The notes below the pieces were generated by a model. It saw only the letters and a list, made by a program, of their open reading frames with translations. It had not been told where the DNA came from and did not search any database. Position numbers and translations under genes: made by a program. Shown in pieces: positions 24,460 through 34,640 of a stretch of 64,000 nucleotides of DNA (position 1 is its first letter; each line of letters starts with the position of its first letter). The stretch lies in NCBI GenBank assembly GCA_038277395.1, contig CM076189.1, forward strand, positions 107,806,154 to 107,870,153, given 5' to 3'. The DNA is from Dryocosmus kuriphilus (lineage: Eukaryota > Arthropoda > Insecta > Hymenoptera > Cynipidae).

Positions 24460-25160
24460 GATTGTAACATATGGCGTAGTTGTTTCAAAGTGAAATACAT
24501 ATTTGAATAAAATATATGTAAGGTTGTAGAAATAATTATAGAAATAATATATGTTCATAAAAAAAAAAATGAAGGAAAGACATTTGATGTGAAATTTTAG
24601 TAACATATTGCGGCATACACGCATATGGATTTAACGCAACAAGTCTGGATTTAAACATTATTCTTTATAAAAATGAAAAAGAATAATTGACAACGAATTA
24701 TTTCATATGAAACAATAAAACTGCTTTTTCGTTAAGCGCATAATTGTGCAGCAAGATGAAACACATGTAATGGCAGTAACATAAGGTGTAATTTTATCAA
24801 CGCGAAATACAAAATTAAACATAATGTGATGTTCTACAAAAATTAGAAATTAATATATATTTTCATAAAAAAGGACGGAGGGAAAGACCTGTACAGTGAA
24901 ATTATTGTATCACATGTTACATACACGTATACGGATTTAACGCAGCAATTCTGGACTCAAAATATTTTTCTCTATAAAAAATAATAAAGTATAACTTCCG
25001 GCGAATTACTTTATACGAATCAATCAAGTTATTTTTTCGATAAACAAATAATTTCGCAGCAAGGCGAAACACGTGTAATGATAGTAAGATATGGTGTAGT
25101 TCCTTCAAGGTGAAATACAAATCTGAATGGAATATATGCTTTCCGGCAAACAAATTTTTG
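24460..25160 (+). repeat. ~310-bp tandem repeat, about 2.3 units
   Basis: The words GAAATACA..TTGAATAAAATATATG at 24487, 24797 and 25107 are spaced 310 bases. Each unit also has TTCATAAAAAAgGAcGGAgGGAAAGAC, ATATGGATTTAACGCA and GCAGCAAGaCGAAACACgTGTAATG. A single diverged unit lies at 14860-15000. The array ends about 70 bases downstream of the signal-peptide exon, inside its presumed first intron. Confidence 0.8.
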
Positions 25161-25232
25161 AACACAGTCAAGATCTGGATGTAAGTTATTTAAAAATATA
25201 ATCGATTTTGTATTATAGAAAAATCCACTTAC

Positions 25233-25290
25233 CACCCAATTCAGGAAATGCCACAAATATGAAAAACAGGACACAAATAAAAACTCTCAT
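25233..25290 (-). CDS. First coding exon with signal peptide, phase-1 donor (gene 2)
   Basis: ATG at 25290-25288 opens 19 codons plus one base. The peptide has a short MR start and a strong hydrophobic core (VFICVLFFIFVAF) followed by PELG, a typical secretory signal peptide. The exon ends G|GTAAGT (donor 25232-25227), leaving phase 1. A TATA box lies 54-63 bases upstream, giving a short leader. The same phase-1 rule holds at every intron of the gene at 38356-60622, so the two may be of one family. Downstream exons would lie below 25227; only 12115-12400 is a candidate, and the interval is full of insertions. The mature product is unknown. The exon is too short to appear as an ordinary open frame. 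Confidence 0.6.
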
Positions 25291-25343
25291 CTTGCTTGAC
25301 ACAAAGTGCTCATTTGTAAAGCATTTCTTGACATTCAACCACT

Positions 25344-25353
25344 TATTTATATA
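25344..25353 (-). promoter_or_regulatory. TATA box upstream of the signal-peptide exon
   Basis: TATATAAATA on the minus strand. Transcription would start some 25-30 bases downstream, around 25315-25320, leaving a 5' UTR of about 25-30 bases before ATG 25290. Position and strand agree with the exon at 25233-25290. Confidence 0.55.
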
Positions 25354-26666
25354 CATTAATCATCATCTCATTATTTACAACATTATTTTCTAAATTCAGG
25401 CGAGCCGATGTACTTGAGAGAATAAATCGTTGCGCAAAGAGTATTTCTCCTAATATAAAGCGATCACACTTTATTTACTTTCCTTGAAATGTAGACGTGT
25501 ATCCCAGGTCTCTCAGAAATTTCTGAGGCCACGTCTCCTGTTCTGACAAGCTTATTTGTATTTTTGTGGATTTTCAGGTGTCGCACTCGCTTTGGAATAG
25601 TTTGCCAGCTTTTATACATTTTTGTTTACTTTTAATTAATAACTGTGGGAAACAAAAATTCTCTGTCTATTTAGAGTCAATTTTTAAAGAACTCTTTTCT
25701 TTTCAAAAAACATGCCCTTTTTCCCCCCTTTTTCTCGTTTCTCACGTCTATTGCATAAACGTGGAATAAATTAATGGAATTCTACAAGAAACCAGCTACT
25801 ATTGGCTAAAAAACCCTTCTTGGATTGAACAGGCAAAAATTTTGTTGACAATTGAAACATTTTCAGATAAAAATAATATTTTTTGGTTCAAAATTCAATT
25901 ATTACCGGTTTGGCTGAGAATTTGTTTTTATTGGTTGAGAACTTTTTGCTGTTGAAAATATACCTGTGACTATCATTTATTTAAAATTGATTGTTTTGTT
26001 TGAAAATGTAATTTTTTAATGTATAAAACAAATTGTTTTTTACTGAATGAGGCTATCTTACCCCAGGTGTTACGATGGCTGTGTTAAGGTATAGACACTG
26101 AAGGAAGGTTAACACTGAACAGATAAAAAGTAAAAGAAAAATCCGATTCATGGGAAAAAGACTTTGGCAAAAAAAAACTCAGATTTGCTTTAAAAGTTGA
26201 AAGAAGTGATACACTAAAAGAGGAAGGATGTCGCACATGCAAGAGATTTTAAACCGAAGTGAAAGTCTGTCTCACATGGTAGGGGCGTCTTTCCTCTCCG
26301 CCCACATTCATTCACTTTCAGTCAATCCTTTTGTTCACTTACTGTCACTTAATTGCGATGCTTTGTGACGTAGTGACGAAAGAATAGTAGATTCTTTTGT
26401 TGAGTTGTCACGGTATGAGGAAATAACTTTTGATTCATTTGTTAGATATTCGGGACGATAATTTTCGCGAAGTGAGCTACGCACGCTTCAAATATTCATG
26501 AACTAGGTAGTCGGGATGCCGCCGAGTCTTATGATTGCCACGAATTGCCGCGAAACACACGGAAAAGGCGCGAGAAGCGACCGATAGGTGCTGCCACAAC
26601 ACGCTTCTGCAAATCCGCCCAACAGCACACTGATTTAAAAAGAAAGCCGCGCAATGTCGGTGTTGC
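25354..26666. other. No gene seen; upstream flank of gene 2 up to the gap
   Basis: A/T-rich anonymous sequence with some GGTTCAAAATTCAA text (25870-26030). From about 26460 the DNA becomes GC-richer (CGCGAAACACACGGAAAAGGCGCGAG), with open frames on both strands that run into the assembly gap and that I do not recognise. Confidence 0.5.
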
Positions 26667-27166
26667 NNNNNNNNNNNNNNNNNNNNNNNNNNNNNNNNNN
26701 NNNNNNNNNNNNNNNNNNNNNNNNNNNNNNNNNNNNNNNNNNNNNNNNNNNNNNNNNNNNNNNNNNNNNNNNNNNNNNNNNNNNNNNNNNNNNNNNNNNN
26801 NNNNNNNNNNNNNNNNNNNNNNNNNNNNNNNNNNNNNNNNNNNNNNNNNNNNNNNNNNNNNNNNNNNNNNNNNNNNNNNNNNNNNNNNNNNNNNNNNNNN
26901 NNNNNNNNNNNNNNNNNNNNNNNNNNNNNNNNNNNNNNNNNNNNNNNNNNNNNNNNNNNNNNNNNNNNNNNNNNNNNNNNNNNNNNNNNNNNNNNNNNNN
27001 NNNNNNNNNNNNNNNNNNNNNNNNNNNNNNNNNNNNNNNNNNNNNNNNNNNNNNNNNNNNNNNNNNNNNNNNNNNNNNNNNNNNNNNNNNNNNNNNNNNN
27101 NNNNNNNNNNNNNNNNNNNNNNNNNNNNNNNNNNNNNNNNNNNNNNNNNNNNNNNNNNNNNNNNNN
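26667..27166. other. Assembly gap of exactly 500 N
   Basis: A run of 500 undetermined bases, a placeholder scaffold gap whose true size is unknown. Long open frames spanning it are artefacts. Confidence 0.99.
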
Positions 27167-27479
27167 AAAAATAAAGTGCACGTTACTAAAACACGACATT
27201 TCGAAGATCTAAGACAGAAAACAATCAGTGCTTGCGCTGATATTACACATGATATGATAAGGAGTGCGATAGAAAATTTTCATGTCCGTCTAGGAATCTG
27301 CCAGAATATTGGTGCAGAACATTTTGAACACAGGTTTTAAGCTTCGCCTTAACTGGCAGGGACCGTTCGCCTTGTCTTGAAACACTGGAATGACTAGGAG
27401 GTACACTACCGTGGCTGAAGTTTTTCGAAATTCTTGAAAAAACCTTTTTAAAATTACTTTGAAAGCCTGGTTCAAGACG

Positions 27480-28050
27480 ATGAATATGATTATGGATAAA
27501 GTCACGATCAAAGATGAAATTTCCTGCTCTTTCCAAATCCGCAAGAAAAAATAGGGGCTTCCATTTGCAAAAACAAGTGTGACCTTGGAATCACCTTGTA
27601 GGTCATTGTCAAAGACAGGCTCAAATTCGTACTTGAACGTAAAATTTCCTGCTCTTTCCGAATCCGCAATAGAAAATAGGTCTTCCCATTTAAAGAATTG
27701 AAACGGGTTCTTATTTGAAAAAACAAATTTGACCTAGGAATGACTTAGAACATAATGATCAAGCACATGATCGGGGTCATACTTGAACGTGAAATTTCCT
27801 GCTCTTTCCAAATCCGCAATAAAAAATTGGGCTTCCCACTTAAAAAACTGAAAGGGATTCCCGTTCGAACAAACGAGCTTGACCTTGTAATATCTGTGAA
27901 GCTCATGGTCAAGGACATGATCAGGGTCGTGTTTGAACGTAAAATTTCCTGCTATTTCCTAATCCGCAATAAAAAATGGGGCTTCCTAATTAAAAATTGA
28001 ACTTGACCTTGACATGACCTTCATATGACCTTCAAGATCATGGCCAAAGT
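27480..28050 (+). repeat. ~150-bp tandem repeat, about four units
   Basis: The words AAATTTCCTGCTCTTTCCaAATCCGCAA start at 27517, 27642, 27792 and 27942, i.e. spacings of 125, 150 and 150. Between them lie GACCTTG..ATGACCT and AAGGtCATGATCAGGGTC motifs. Many short open frames arise from the repeat and are not genes. Confidence 0.85.
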
Positions 28051-28322
28051 CAAACTGAGGGCACCAGTGCATAGCCAGAGACAAATCCTAAAACTTTTGT
28101 ATTGAATATTTTTCAAAAAAATTCATTCCTGATGAGTTTTTCAGGGTTTCCATGCATGCATATATTATTGTTGACTTTAAGGCAATTGCCACTTATACAT
28201 GGTTTCAGGCCTGCGCTTTTTAATTCAGCTGCCTCCTGAATCTAAGCTTTACGGTGTTTAACGGAGTCCTAATCCAGCTGGCGCTTGATGAAAATAGTTG
28301 TTCCTCTGAGTATTGATCGAAC

Positions 28323-28850
28323 TTAAAAAATAGAAAGCTTTACTGATCCTGAAGCACGTGGAAGCAAGACAGGCTCCGATTTGCCAGAGTTAAATTGTCC
28401 GAGGAGCCAAATTCCATTAAGAGTCTCTTGACCGAGCCCTATGTCCAACTTGGGTCCAAGTAGATTACGTACATTTTCTTCTAGCATAAGTGGTGTCTCT
28501 GTTGGCCTATCATGCATACCAAATAGCATTAAATTGTTCTTTCTAATAAGCCTATCTAACAGCTGAGTCTCTCTTGCCATCTCCGATCTGAGCTTAGCGT
28601 TCTCCTTTTCTACAGCACCTATTCTATCTTCACATCTCTATAGGCTCACACTGATATTTTCAAGGATATCCTTCTCTACGCCATGTATTTCACCCTTGAG
28701 CCTGTTTTCTAGACTTGACATCAAGGTCTGTAACTGCTCGGAGGTTACCATCACAGACTTCGACTGCCAAAAGAAAATGTTGTCTGCAGACGTGCTAGAG
28801 CCTGGTGAGTCTCTGCGAGTTGTACCAGGCAGGCAACACATGTATACCAT
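28323..28850 (-). pseudogene. LINE ORF1-like protein relic (coiled coil then RNA-binding-like domain)
   Basis: Two minus-strand frames in the same phase, broken by one TAG/TAA-type stop near 28637, make a 175-codon near-intact unit. The N-terminal part (TSEQLQTLMSSLENRLKGEI) and the following CEDRIGAVEKENAKLRSEM look like a coiled coil. Then RETQLLDRLIRKNNLMLFGM and VRNLLGPKLDIGL..TLNGIWLLG match the RKNNL-hFG...hRRLG pattern of LINE ORF1 proteins. Such proteins bind the element RNA in the cytoplasmic particle. No ORF2 follows on the minus strand, where the 150-bp satellite begins, so the copy is partial. The parent LINE is uncertain. Confidence 0.6.
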
Positions 28851-30404
28851 TTAATTGGGCCTCACGAGTCAAGTCTACTCAGATCTGTGGGCGAGCTTGA
28901 TACATGGCATCGACAATGGAGACAAACCCATGTAGTCACCGCAGAAAAGTTAAATATAATTGAAAAATAGTCAAATGATAAGTTTAATACTGATAATGAA
29001 CGTTTAATCAATTCAAACTATAAAAGCGATTTCAGAAACTTAAGCCAACTGAACTTAGCTGAATGCTATCACTCCTGTAATTGTTGGATGGTAAAAAAGC
29101 GAGTGATTAGTCAATTAAGGCTCACAAGTTCTAACCATATTAGATTATATTTTAATGGCCCTCATTTATATATTTACACACACTCTGTTATCTATACCCG
29201 CGAAATAGCTGGTTTATGCACTTGTAAGTGCAGGGGGAGGGGGATTTTGTCACCGGACAATAAGACGGTCGAGAGCGGCTCGTTTGCCGCATGTGGTGAG
29301 GGGTGGTGACCCCGATCTGAGGTACGTGCTCCAATGCGTGTGTTTAGTGAGTTTTGGTGCGGAGTTTCTTTTTTAGTCAGCGATCTGCAAAGAAATTGGG
29401 CTGGGAAACATTAATTTATAAATCCGCTCAGAAACGGAGTTTGCGCCGATCAGTGTCACCGAGGGCCTAATACCGGTGAAAACGTCCATTCGCTCGACAG
29501 CAGAGAAGAGAAGGTGAAAAATTTTCGGGCCAGCACCCGGCTGCAAAGAAGAGTACGCCGTCCCCTGAGCTCGGACCGACGGCGGAGATCGGCTGACTTG
29601 CCGCAGTCACGTTAACACGGGAAGCGATGAAGATACTCTTTTCGGGGAGAAACTCTGTAATGCAGAACACAACGATGGGAGGCCCTATCTGGGCGAAATT
29701 TCAACCCGTAAGGAGAAAGGCAGAGATGAAGCTACTAACGGCGATGATGACGAACGATCCGGAACTTCCGATGAAGAATCATCCTTAGGCCATTTCTCCG
29801 CGTAAAGGAGGACTGCTGGAGAAGAGCAGGGCACCGCGTAAATTTTTCCGGGTGACGGAAGCTTTTGAGGGGAGGTACCAGTGACAACAGAGGACGAGGC
29901 GGTGACACGGTTTGTTCCCTAAGAATAGCAGGCGATTGCGAATCTGCAGACTGACGTAGAAGTGTCACGATCACGAGCGGAGATGTATACAGAGGTTCAC
30001 CGTAAAATTTCGAAGCTTTGAGGATGATAGTTCCTCGCCGTCCCGTCGACGGCTTCTGAATACGCGGAGTAAGTTTTTCGGAGCGTCCGCGTCGGATGGG
30101 GACGAGAAGCCAGACCGCTGCTGGCAAAAATTATGGTACTTCTGGACCGCAGCGCTGTAACCGGCTTGACGGGCCTCGCCTGTCTGTCGCGGTCCACGGT
30201 GGTGTGTCTGCCGATTTGGACGAGCAGTCCCGCGCCCAGCTCCAGCAAGCGTTTCTCGAGGATGGTGCTGAGGTACGGCTCCCTAGAATGACTCCGAGGC
30301 TCGTCGCGCCCCCTGACGGCGTGTTTATTGGAATTGACGCACTATCCTACGTTCACTCCCTGTCATATAAAGGGAAAACGTATGCCTTCACGGAACGAAA
30401 AGAA
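28851..30404. other. GC-richer block leading into the palindrome; origin unresolved
   Basis: 28851-29200 is A/T-rich with nothing seen. 29200-30404 is clearly richer in G and C, with fragments of open frames in all three plus frames; the best are about 29900-30000 (IANLQTDVEVSRSRAEMYTE, possibly coiled coil) and 30096-30443 (115 codons, ending ERKEIIRKLKNSTHPD). The last 13 codons of that frame already lie in the left arm of the 691-bp palindrome. I do not recognise the proteins. This block may be coding sequence of the same retroelement as the hammerhead-bearing arms, which is inference. Confidence 0.4.
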
Positions 30405-30463
30405 ATAATTAGGAAATTGAAAAATTCAACGCATCCAGACTAATTATAATGTATTTAATGTTG

Positions 30464-30496
30464 ACGTTTCGTCACTCGGCCGAGCGACCTCATCAG
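30464..30496 (-). ncRNA. Hammerhead ribozyme motif, left arm
   Basis: On the minus strand: CTGATGA (30496-30490), a 7-bp stem II GUCGCUC/GAGUGAC closed by GGCC, then GAAAC and GUC. These are the invariant hammerhead core residues with a very short ACGU stem III, the layout reported for Penelope-like elements, where two motifs act as a dimer. It is identical to the copy in the right arm. Confidence 0.65.
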
Positions 30497-31003
30497 AAGT
30501 AAGAAGCAAATTATTATTGTAATTGAAATTGGAGATAAAATATAAAAGACTTTAATTGAATGGAAACCATAAAGAATGGAAATTATTTTGTACTCAGCAT
30601 CCTCACTTGAGAAGTAGAAAAACGGATTTGTAGTTAAAATTTTGTGTAGAAAACATAATTATGTAGGTAGAAAGTAATAAAATTTCTTTTGTTTTTTTGT
30701 TGTTTTGCAGGAGAGGCACAAAGTGTACCTCTCCATGGTGAAGGATACTCAGCATCCTTCACCATGGAGAGGTACACTTTGTGCCTCTCCTGCAAAACAA
30801 CAAAAAAACAAAAGAAATTTTATTATTTTCTACCTACATAATTATGTTTTCTACACAAAATTTTAACTACAAATCCGTTTTTCTACTTCTCAAGTGAGGA
30901 TGCTGAGTACAAAATAATTTCCATTCTTTATGGTTTCCATTCAATTAAAGTCTTTTATATTTTATCTCCAATTTCAATTACAATAATAATTTGCTTCTTA
31001 CTT

Positions 31004-31036
31004 CTGATGAGGTCGCTCGGCCGAGTGACGAAACGT
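31004..31036 (+). ncRNA. Hammerhead ribozyme motif, right arm
   Basis: CTGATGA at 31004-31010, G, stem II strand GTCGCTC (31012-31018), loop GGCC, return strand GAGTGAC (31023-31029), GAAAC at 31030-31034, then GTC. The GAAACGTC ending would place self-cleavage after GUC in a dimeric fold. Stem II contains one G-U pair. Predicted from sequence only. Confidence 0.65.
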
Positions 31037-31095
31037 CAACATTAAATACATTATAATTAGTCTGGATGCGTTGAATTTTTCAATTTCCTAATTAT

Positions 31096-31845
31096 CCTTC
31101 CCGGACGTTAAACAATTTTTGAGGATCTACATCTTACCTCTTCTACTCTACTATATATGCTCGAAAAGAAATAAACTCTGCGAAACTAGGGAGGGAGGGA
31201 CGCACAGGTAGGATCGCTTTTGTGTACTATGTCGGAAACACGTAATCTACCTAAAGAAAAATTCTCTACCACTTTTTTTTTATGCTCCAAGCTTCTGAGT
31301 CCCCATCGGTCTCAGAAACGAGAAGGTCTGTATCCGTTCGAAGACCGGTCTCATAATTAGAGTGGGAAATTTGATGAGTAGGAGACTGATGCTTCTCAGT
31401 GGCATAAGGCTCGCCTGCAGTCGGCGAACGTCAAGCCAAAGACAGGTATACAACACTTAATCAAAGCTCCTGCTCTCAATACGAGGCAGGCCTCGTGCTA
31501 AAGGTTTGCATAGTACATTATAGGCCTTTGTCTTTCATTTGTTAACCAAAGCGATTATTAGTATACAGGAGAAGTTAGGGAGATAAGAGAATGTTTCGAT
31601 TTACTGCGAGATAGGTAGTTAATTGAAGATCCATTAAGATTGATGATGGCTACCTCGCCGGCTAGATCTGGAAGCGATGCCGAAAACCGAAGAAAAGGAA
31701 GGAAAAGAAAGCTCAAACGATCCAATGGAAGAAAAAAGAAGAAGATAAATTAAATCTAAATTAGATAATTTCAAGTCAGAAACGTTTGTAATTGGAGTTG
31801 ACATGGTTAAAGTTTTTTAATTTAATTTTCTTAAATTGAGTAATT
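31096..31845. other. No gene seen
   Basis: Anonymous sequence between the palindrome and the direct repeat. No open frame of note, and no tRNA-like fold with both A and B boxes was found. Confidence 0.5.
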
Positions 31846-32463
31846 ACATATTTAAATAATCAAAATGACACAATCTCAGATTTAAGGATTATAATCTGCG
31901 TGTTTATCAAAGTTTTAAAATAATTAATCCATACCATGATATATAAATTCGACATAGAAATTTAATCGAGAAACACGATTGCGAAATGTCTTTTTAACTT
32001 TATTGAAACATCATGAGGCCTTATTCCGAAACTTCTAATTAGACAACTTCACCCTCAGCCTCGTATCTGAAAAATAAGTATTATTAGCGCAACCTACTTC
32101 CCTTACGTTATCCTCGTAGTTTTAACGTGATTAACTATGACTGAACAAATATTGGAAAAAGAATAATGTATGCAAAAGCAAGTGTGAAATAGTGTTAGTA
32201 AATTATTTTTGTTGAAACTGAATTTTTTCTTTCTTGAAAATTTCATCACTTTGGGTTGAAAATTCAATTGCTATATTTTTGATACAAAATTATTTCCTTT
32301 CGGTTAAAAAATCATCTAACTTGTTAAAACTTCTTCTATTTCAATTAAGAATTAAACTATTCAATTATTTTTGTTTTAAATTAACCTTCCTAATTCAAGA
32401 TATAGCACTTGCTCACAATTTAAAGAAAGGTTCGGGAAAAACGCAGCTTTGATGAACTAACTT
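31846..32463 (+). repeat. Long direct repeat, left copy (618 bp)
   Basis: Pairs with 34022-34640 at roughly 85% identity by eye, from ACATATTTAAAT to GAACTAACTT. It abuts the LINE ORF1-like insert exactly. It lacks the TG...CA ends expected of LTRs. The end of the unit holds TTGAAAATTTCATC/TTGAAAATTCAATT minisatellite text. Confidence 0.85.
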
Positions 32464-34021
32464 AGATAGAGGTTGATAGGTGGCACGGAGACCAGTGGGT
32501 AAGGTAGGAGAGTAGGAGGCCATAGGGTAACAGGGCGATTACGAGGAGACCAAGCCAACAGAACACTAGAGGTCAATACGTGCCCGAAGAAGGGAATTAG
32601 AGACTGAGACCCAGTGTGCAATGAATAAAGTGGCGAGCCGGGCAGGCGAGACTAGTGGGGGCGACTCAGAGAGGTTAGGGTTTGACAAGTCAATTGGTAA
32701 GGTGTTAGAGTCAAGTGAAGCCATGGATAAGGCATTCGATAAGAAAAAGAACACAATGGAAATCATGTTCCGGGAGTTAGAGAAGGTAGTGGGTAAAGGG
32801 AAGGCGGAAGAGAAGGAGCATGGGAGGGGAATAGAGGGGATAGTCATAAAGATAAAAGAGAAATGGAAGAAATGGGAAAAGTACTGGAAGAAGGAGAAAG
32901 AAAATGTATGGCAAAAGTTAGAGAGGATGGAGTAGGGAAAGAGAAAAAAGCAGGAAGAGCGAAGGAAGGTAATAAGGCAGGTAGAAGAGAGGGTACGTAA
33001 CTTAGAATGCAGAGCTCAACGTCAAGAGAGTCGGGATGTAATAGGTAGAGGTGACGGGGAAGAGGGAGATGTCTACTTGAGAGAGGAAAATGAGAGAATG
33101 AAAAGTAGTGTACGTGGGTTAGACAGGAAAATGAAGGGGTTTGAAAGGGAAAAGGAAAGGAGAAATTTCGGTATAAAAGGACTGCAAGTAGAAAGAGAAA
33201 CGAGAAAGAGAGGTAGATAAACTTTTGTGGGACATAGGAGCAAATGTCAGGGTGCAGGAAATAAAGGGGATGGACAACCCGACAGGAGGAAAAGCGAGGA
33301 TGTACTAAGTCAAGCTGGGAAGTGCAGTGGAGAGGAGAGAGGTAATGAGGAAAAAGATGGTACTTAGGGGAAGAATAGAAGGTATTCATGAAGATATGAC
33401 ATGGAGGGAGAGAAGGAAAAGATAGATATTTGGAAAGAGGGCTTGGGAGGAGAGGAGAAAAGGGAATAGATTTGGGTTTGGGAGAGACAGGTTGTGGGTG
33501 AATGAGACGGTGCGGTTATGGGACGAAAAGAGAGAGGAGTTGAAAATAGGTGAGCGTTCTCAAGGTTTTAGGGGAGCAGAGGTGAGTAAGAACAGGGTAG
33601 AAGCTCCGCGGCTTGCGAACGAGATAAGAGGAAGAATGTTTGGGAGAAGGGAAAGAGAGTGCGAAAGGGGGATTAAAGTAGTTTTCTGGGATGTGCTAGG
33701 GATGGATGAAGAACTTGGAAAGGCTGAGAGAATGAGCAGGCCAGACTGGGTAGAGAAGAGCCAAAATGAATCGTATAAGGGTAAAAGAAAAGTCAGTGTA
33801 GTCGCGGATTAATCTACCATCAAAAGAATGGAAAGGGCGAGAGGAAACGGAAGCCCAAGGTCTTGAGCGGCAATGCGTGCATTTAGATTAGAGATTAAGA
33901 AGTTATCTAGCTACAGGATAAGGCAGAAAAATGTATTTGTAAAATCGACGCTGGATGTAAAGGTGCGATGGTTATGTAAAGACGCTCAAGCCTGTAAACG
34001 GGAGAGAGTGTAAATAAATAA
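32464..34021 (+). pseudogene. LINE ORF1-like relic, purine-rich strand, framed by direct repeats
   Basis: A purine-rich 1.56-kb insert. Frames 32621-32935, about 32936-33420 and 33492-33812 encode highly charged, Lys/Glu/Arg-rich, coiled-coil-like protein, then a block of the type ERRNFGIKGL...DKLLWDIGANV...VVMRKK..LRGR.E.I (about 33150-33390). This resembles the RxNhhhRGh...LRG..hWI core of LINE ORF1 RNA-binding domains. Several stops and frameshifts are present. It ends in GTAAATAAATAAA (about 34008-34021), a plausible (TAAA)n tail. No reverse transcriptase lies next to it, so the element is incomplete. The insert ends precisely where the second 618-bp repeat starts. Confidence 0.55.
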
Positions 34022-34640
34022 ACATATTTAAATATTCAGAATGGGACAACCCCAGATTTGAAGATAATAATCTACGTGTTTATTAAAGTTTTAAAATAAT
34101 TAATCCATACCATGATATATAAAGTCGACATGGAAGCTAAATCAAGAAAGACTATTTCGTAACATATTTTTAACTTTATTGAAATTTCATGAGGCCGTGT
34201 TCCGAAACTTCTAATTAGACAACTTGAACTTCAGCTTCTTATCTAAAAAATAAGTATTATTAACGCAGCCTACTTACCTTACTTTATTCTCGTAGTTTTA
34301 TCGTGATTAACTATGACTGAACAAATATTGGCTAGAGAATAATGTATTAGAAAGCAAGTGTGAAATAGTGTTAGTAAAGTATTTTTGTTGAAAGTTAATT
34401 TTTTCTTCGTCGAAAATTTCATCATTTTTGGTTGAAAATGCAATTGCTATATTTTCGGACAAAAATTATTTCCTTTTGGTTCAAAAATCATCTAAATTAT
34501 TAAAACTCTTTCTATTTCAGTCAGGAATTAAACTATTCAATTATTCTTCGTTTTAAATTAACCTTCTTTATCCAAAATAGGGCAATTGCTCACAACTTAG
34601 GGAAAAGTTCGAGAAAAACGCAGCTTTGATGAACCAACTT
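34022..34640 (+). repeat. Long direct repeat, right copy (619 bp)
   Basis: Matches 31846-32463 along its whole length, including AAAATAATTAATCCATACCATG and TTCCGAAACTTCTAATTAGACAACTT. The unique flank TATCTTTACCAATCCC follows. Confidence 0.85.

Larger units (their letters stand above)
30405..31095. repeat. 691-bp near-perfect palindrome
   Basis: The arms (30405-30746 and 30754-31095) are reverse complements centred on base 30750; even the middle, CTCAG, is symmetric. I found one or two mismatches over about 345 bp (for example GAAAGTAAT against GAAAATAAT). Each arm contains, from outside in, a hammerhead core, an A/T-rich stretch, a polypyrimidine run ending TTGTTGTTTTGCAG (an acceptor-like site) and GAGAGGCACAAAGTG. 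The word GGATGCTGAGTA occurs both inside the arms and at the centre. Two inverted terminal-type repeats of a Penelope-like element would look like this; a library or assembly fold-back artefact is the main alternative. Confidence 0.9.

Noticed and set aside
26477..27340. Long frames of more than 200 codons on both strands
   Set aside because: They consist mostly of undetermined bases in the assembly gap.
28120..28150. CTGATGAG at about 28130 as another hammerhead
   Set aside because: No stem II and GAAA combination follows within a plausible distance.
31096..31845. tRNA or other small RNA between the palindrome and direct repeat
   Set aside because: GTTCGAAGACC-like text near 31335 looks like a T-loop, but no acceptor stem or anticodon arm could be paired.
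32844..33389. 181-codon minus-strand frame rich in Ser, Pro and Leu
   Set aside because: It is the antisense of the purine-rich LINE ORF1 relic; a pyrimidine-rich strand stays open by composition.
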